Source: Flavobacterium foetidum
GTDB lineage: Bacteria > Bacteroidota > Bacteroidia > Flavobacteriales > Flavobacteriaceae
DNA length: 64,000 nt
Assembly: GCF_004634245.1 (NCBI RefSeq)
Contig: NZ_SJTF01000011.1
Coordinates: 124,001 to 188,000, forward strand
Direction: 5' to 3'
In this document: in pieces, positions 61,527 through 64,000 of the stretch
Numbering within the stretch: position 1 is the stretch's first letter
Layout: every line of letters begins with the position of its first letter
Program-made: the position numbers and the translations under genes
The notes under the pieces: model-generated
The model's database searches: none
What the model saw: only the letters and a program-made list of their open reading frames with translations
Told to the model about the DNA's origin: nothing

Positions 61527-63722
61527 ATGAATTCAAACGAAATTGAAATACATAAAGAATTAAAGAAGTATTTCGGCTTTAGCCAATTTAAAGGCTTGCA
61601 GGAGCAAGTCATTACGAGTATCTTAGATGGAAAGAATACTTTTGTAATTATGCCGACAGGTGGTGGAAAGTCTCTTTGTTATCAATTACCCGCTTTAATT
61701 CAGGATGGAACAGCAATCGTTGTTTCTCCGTTAATTGCTTTGATGAAAAATCAGGTCGATGCCATTCGAAGCCTTTCTTCAGAAAACGGAATTGCACATG
61801 TGTTGAATTCCTCTCTTACAAAAACAGAAATTGCACAGGTTAAAAAAGATATCACTTCAGGTTTAACCAAACTTTTATATGTAGCTCCCGAATCTTTAAC
61901 AAAAGAAGAGTATGTTGCTTTTTTGCAAAGTGTGCCAATCTCATTTGTAGCTATTGATGAAGCTCATTGTATCTCAGAATGGGGACATGATTTCAGACCT
62001 GAATACAGAAATTTAAGAAGTATTATTAAGCAGTTAGGAAAAGTGCCTATCATTGGGCTTACTGCAACTGCAACTCCAAAGGTTCAGGAAGATATTCTAA
62101 AGAACCTTGATATGTCTGATGCTAATACTTTTAAAGCGTCATTCAACAGGCCTAATTTATATTATGAAGTACGCACTAAAACAAAAAGTATCGAGTCTGA
62201 TATTATTCGTTTTATAAAACAGCATAAAGGAAAATCAGGAATTATTTATTGCCTGAGCCGTAAAAAAGTAGAATCGATTGCCGAAGTTCTACAAGTAAAC
62301 GGTATCAGTGCGGTTCCTTACCACGCAGGTTTAGACGCTAAGACCCGCGCCAAACATCAGGATATGTTTTTGATGGAAGATGTTGAGGTTGTGGTGGCAA
62401 CTATAGCATTCGGAATGGGAATTGACAAGCCTGATGTTCGTTTTGTAATTCACCACGATATCCCAAAATCACTAGAAAGCTATTATCAGGAAACAGGACG
62501 TGCAGGGCGAGACGGAGGAGAAGGACACTGCCTTGCTTATTATTCTTATAAGGATGTAGAAAAGCTGGAGAAATTTATGTCTGGAAAACCGGTTGCTGAA
62601 CAAGAAATTGGTTTTGCTCTTTTGCAGGAAGTTGTGGCTTACGCCGAAACCTCTATGTCGCGCAGAAAGTTTCTTCTTCATTATTTCGGAGAAGAATTTG
62701 ACAGCGAAACAGGCGAAGGCGCCGATATGGACGACAACGTACGTAATCCTAAAAACAAAATAGAAGCTAAGGACGAAGCAGTCAAATTGCTAGAAATCGT
62801 ACGAGATACCAAACATATTTACAAATCAAAAGAAATTGTGTTTACTTTAATCGGTCGTGTAAATGCCGTTATTAAAGCACACAAAACAGATACGCAACCT
62901 TATTTTGGTTCAGGATCAGAACATGACGAAAAATATTGGATGGCACTTTTAAGACAGGTTTTGGTTTCAGGCTATTTGTCTAAAGATATCGAAACCTATG
63001 GTGTAATTAAAATTACACAGCAGGGATTGGATTTTATTAAAAACCCAGTGTCGTTTATGATGTCTGAAGATCATGAATATACTGAAGCAGATGACGAAAC
63101 AATCGTAACAGGGGCCAAAGGTTCTGGCACTGCCGATGAAGTACTGACTGGCATGTTGCGTGAACTTCGTAAAAAAGTAGCCAAAAAACTAGGTGTGCCG
63201 CCGTTTGTGGTTTTTCAGGATCCTTCTCTTGAGGACATGGCGCTTAAATATCCAATTACCATAACCGAATTATACAATATTCATGGTGTCGGTGAAGGAA
63301 AAGCCAAAAAATATGGAAGCGAGTTTGTAGCCCTAATCAGCCGATATGTTGAAGACAACGATATTATTCGCCCAGATGATCTTGTAGTAAGGTCTACAGG
63401 CGTTAATTCTGCTAATAAACTCTACATTATTCAGAATATCGACAGAAAATTGTCTCTAAATGATATCGCATCCGCGAAAGGTTTGACCATGGATGCTCTT
63501 ATTAAGGAAATGGAACAGATTGTATATTCTGGAACGAAGCTGAACATAAAATACTGGATTGACGATATGCTTGACGATGATCAGCAAGAAGAAATTTATG
63601 ATTACTTCATGGAATCAGAATCGGATAAGATTGAAGATGCACTAAAAGAATTCGATGGCGATTACGATATTGATGAATTACGTTTAATGCGTATTAAATT
63701 TATTAGTGAAGTTGCTAATTAA
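61527..63722 (+). CDS. recQ: ATP-dependent DNA helicase RecQ, zinc-cysteine-less form
   Basis: A 731-residue RecQ helicase: FGFSQFKGLQEQVI (Q-motif region), Walker A PTGGGKS at 43-49, AIDEAHCISEWGHDFRPEY near 142-160 (DEAH and aromatic-rich loop), GLTATATP, and YYQETGRAGRDG (motif VI). An RQC-type region and an HRDC domain (residues about 530-610) follow, then a C-terminal extension with a probable HTH domain. In typical RecQ four cysteines bind zinc; here they are S378, A399, D402 and V405 at matching spacing. It unwinds DNA in repair and recombination. Confidence 0.93.
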   Translation: MNSNEIEIHKELKKYFGFSQFKGLQEQVITSILDGKNTFVIMPTGGGKSLCYQLPALIQDGTAIVVSPLIALMKNQVDAIRSLSSENGIAHVLNSSLTKTEIAQVKKDITSGLTKLLYVAPESLTKEEYVAFLQSVPISFVAIDEAHCISEWGHDFRPEYRNLRSIIKQLGKVPIIGLTATATPKVQEDILKNLDMSDANTFKASFNRPNLYYEVRTKTKSIESDIIRFIKQHKGKSGIIYCLSRKKVESIAEVLQVNGISAVPYHAGLDAKTRAKHQDMFLMEDVEVVVATIAFGMGIDKPDVRFVIHHDIPKSLESYYQETGRAGRDGGEGHCLAYYSYKDVEKLEKFMSGKPVAEQEIGFALLQEVVAYAETSMSRRKFLLHYFGEEFDSETGEGADMDDNVRNPKNKIEAKDEAVKLLEIVRDTKHIYKSKEIVFTLIGRVNAVIKAHKTDTQPYFGSGSEHDEKYWMALLRQVLVSGYLSKDIETYGVIKITQQGLDFIKNPVSFMMSEDHEYTEADDETIVTGAKGSGTADEVLTGMLRELRKKVAKKLGVPPFVVFQDPSLEDMALKYPITITELYNIHGVGEGKAKKYGSEFVALISRYVEDNDIIRPDDLVVRSTGVNSANKLYIIQNIDRKLSLNDIASAKGLTMDALIKEMEQIVYSGTKLNIKYWIDDMLDDDQQEEIYDYFMESESDKIEDALKEFDGDYDIDELRLMRIKFISEVAN

Positions 63723-63836
63723 ATTCCAATTTTTAGAAATTCCAAATTCCAATCTTTTAAGGGAATATTCAAATAAAAATTCCAAGTTCCAGTCTTCTAT
63801 AGCATTGGAATTTGGAATTTTATTTTTTTTGGAATT
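63723..63836. repeat. AATTCCAA short-repeat region with a 17-base inverted repeat
   Basis: AAATTCCAAATTCCAAT at 63737-63753 is inverted perfectly at 63804-63820, with further AATTCCAA-type copies on both sides (63721, 63777, 63829). It lies between recQ and the convergent gene at the right edge, so it may also act as a transcription terminator. Confidence 0.68.
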
Positions 63837-64000
63837 TTACTCAGCATAAACTTCCCCTCGATGCGGTTTCAAAGCATCTCTTACCTGAATCATATTTTCA
63901 TCAGTAACTACCATAAAAGCGGTTGCGTGCATCTCATTTAGAATTGAAAAGCCAGTAATGTTTAATGGAAGTTTTTCAATAACTATATATTCTTTCAAAT
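63837..64000 (-). CDS. C-terminal end of an unrecognised gene
   Basis: The minus-strand frame is open from the right edge of the window to a TAA at 63837-63839 and gives the last 53 residues, ending in VRDALKPHRGEVYAE. Key parts are EYIVIEKLPLNI, ATAFMVVTDENMIQVRDAL and the final GEVYAE; the pattern looks like a small alpha/beta regulatory-type fold. I cannot assign a family from this fragment. It is convergent with recQ. Confidence 0.6.
   Translation of the reverse strand, partial: LKEYIVIEKLPLNITGFSILNEMHATAFMVVTDENMIQVRDALKPHRGEVYAE

Noticed and set aside
61440..61536. ATG at 61536 as start of kdsD
   Set aside because: It overlaps the divergent recQ start and adds 32 residues beyond the normal family length.
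1..64000. CRISPR arrays, tRNA or rRNA genes, transposases, integrases
   Set aside because: No regularly spaced repeats, cloverleaf sequences or IS/integrase motifs were found on either strand, so the locus has no visible mobile element.

Overview
The window is strongly AT-rich DNA from a member of Bacteroidota, most likely Flavobacterium or a close relative in the Flavobacteriaceae. The support is a PorV/PorQ-type outer-membrane protein (type IX secretion family), a DUF4105/Lnb-type lipoprotein N-acyltransferase, TAnnTTTG-like promoter elements, weak Shine-Dalgarno sequences, and a conserved housekeeping block (recQ, kdsD, tatC, CMD protein, lptB).

Positions 1-54118 form one very large polysaccharide locus, entirely on the + strand with short gaps and many ATGA or TAATG stop-start overlaps. 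It opens with a 5'-truncated Wza-like SLBB export protein and a kinase-less Wzz. Next come a 3-amino-3,6-dideoxyhexose module (FdtA-like cupins, FdtB-like aminotransferase) enclosing an ATP-grasp/SDR/HAD cassette, a Wzx flippase, glycosyltransferases and an EpsG-type polymerase. The middle (15602-25581) makes precursors: GDP-L-fucose (gmd, fcl), dTDP-L-rhamnose (rfbC, rfbD, rfbA; no rfbB in the window), and a UDP-QuiNAc/FucNAc-like route (WbpV-like reductase, WbpL/WecA-like initiator, aminotransferase, and a CapD/PglF-like dehydratase broken by a frameshift). A Wzm/Wzt ABC exporter follows, then a long series of glycosyltransferases, two pyruvyltransferase paralogues, two fucosyltransferase-type enzymes, a CMP-nonulosonate module (NeuA-HAD fusion plus a short NeuB), an MBOAT/SGNH-like acylation pair, more glycosyltransferases, an O-antigen ligase/polymerase and a WcaJ-type initiating transferase.

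Positions 54125-64000 are housekeeping: Lnb-like and PorV-like genes (-), phosphatidylserine synthase and a GH25 lysozyme-like protein (+), lptB, a CMD-family protein, tatC and kdsD (-), recQ (+), and the C-terminal end of an unrecognised gene (-). Three intergenic regions here are built of short A/T-rich repeats arranged as inverted copies.

Taken together, the locus should build at least one complex surface glycan carrying fucose, deoxy-amino sugar, rhamnose, a nonulosonic acid and pyruvate or acyl groups. It has the parts for two separate assembly routes: Wzx/Wzy with Wza/Wzz, and Wzm/Wzt. The most notable points are the frameshifted dehydratase, the NeuA-HAD/short NeuB pair, the ATP-grasp cassette inside the Fdt genes, and a RecQ helicase that has lost all four zinc-binding cysteines.
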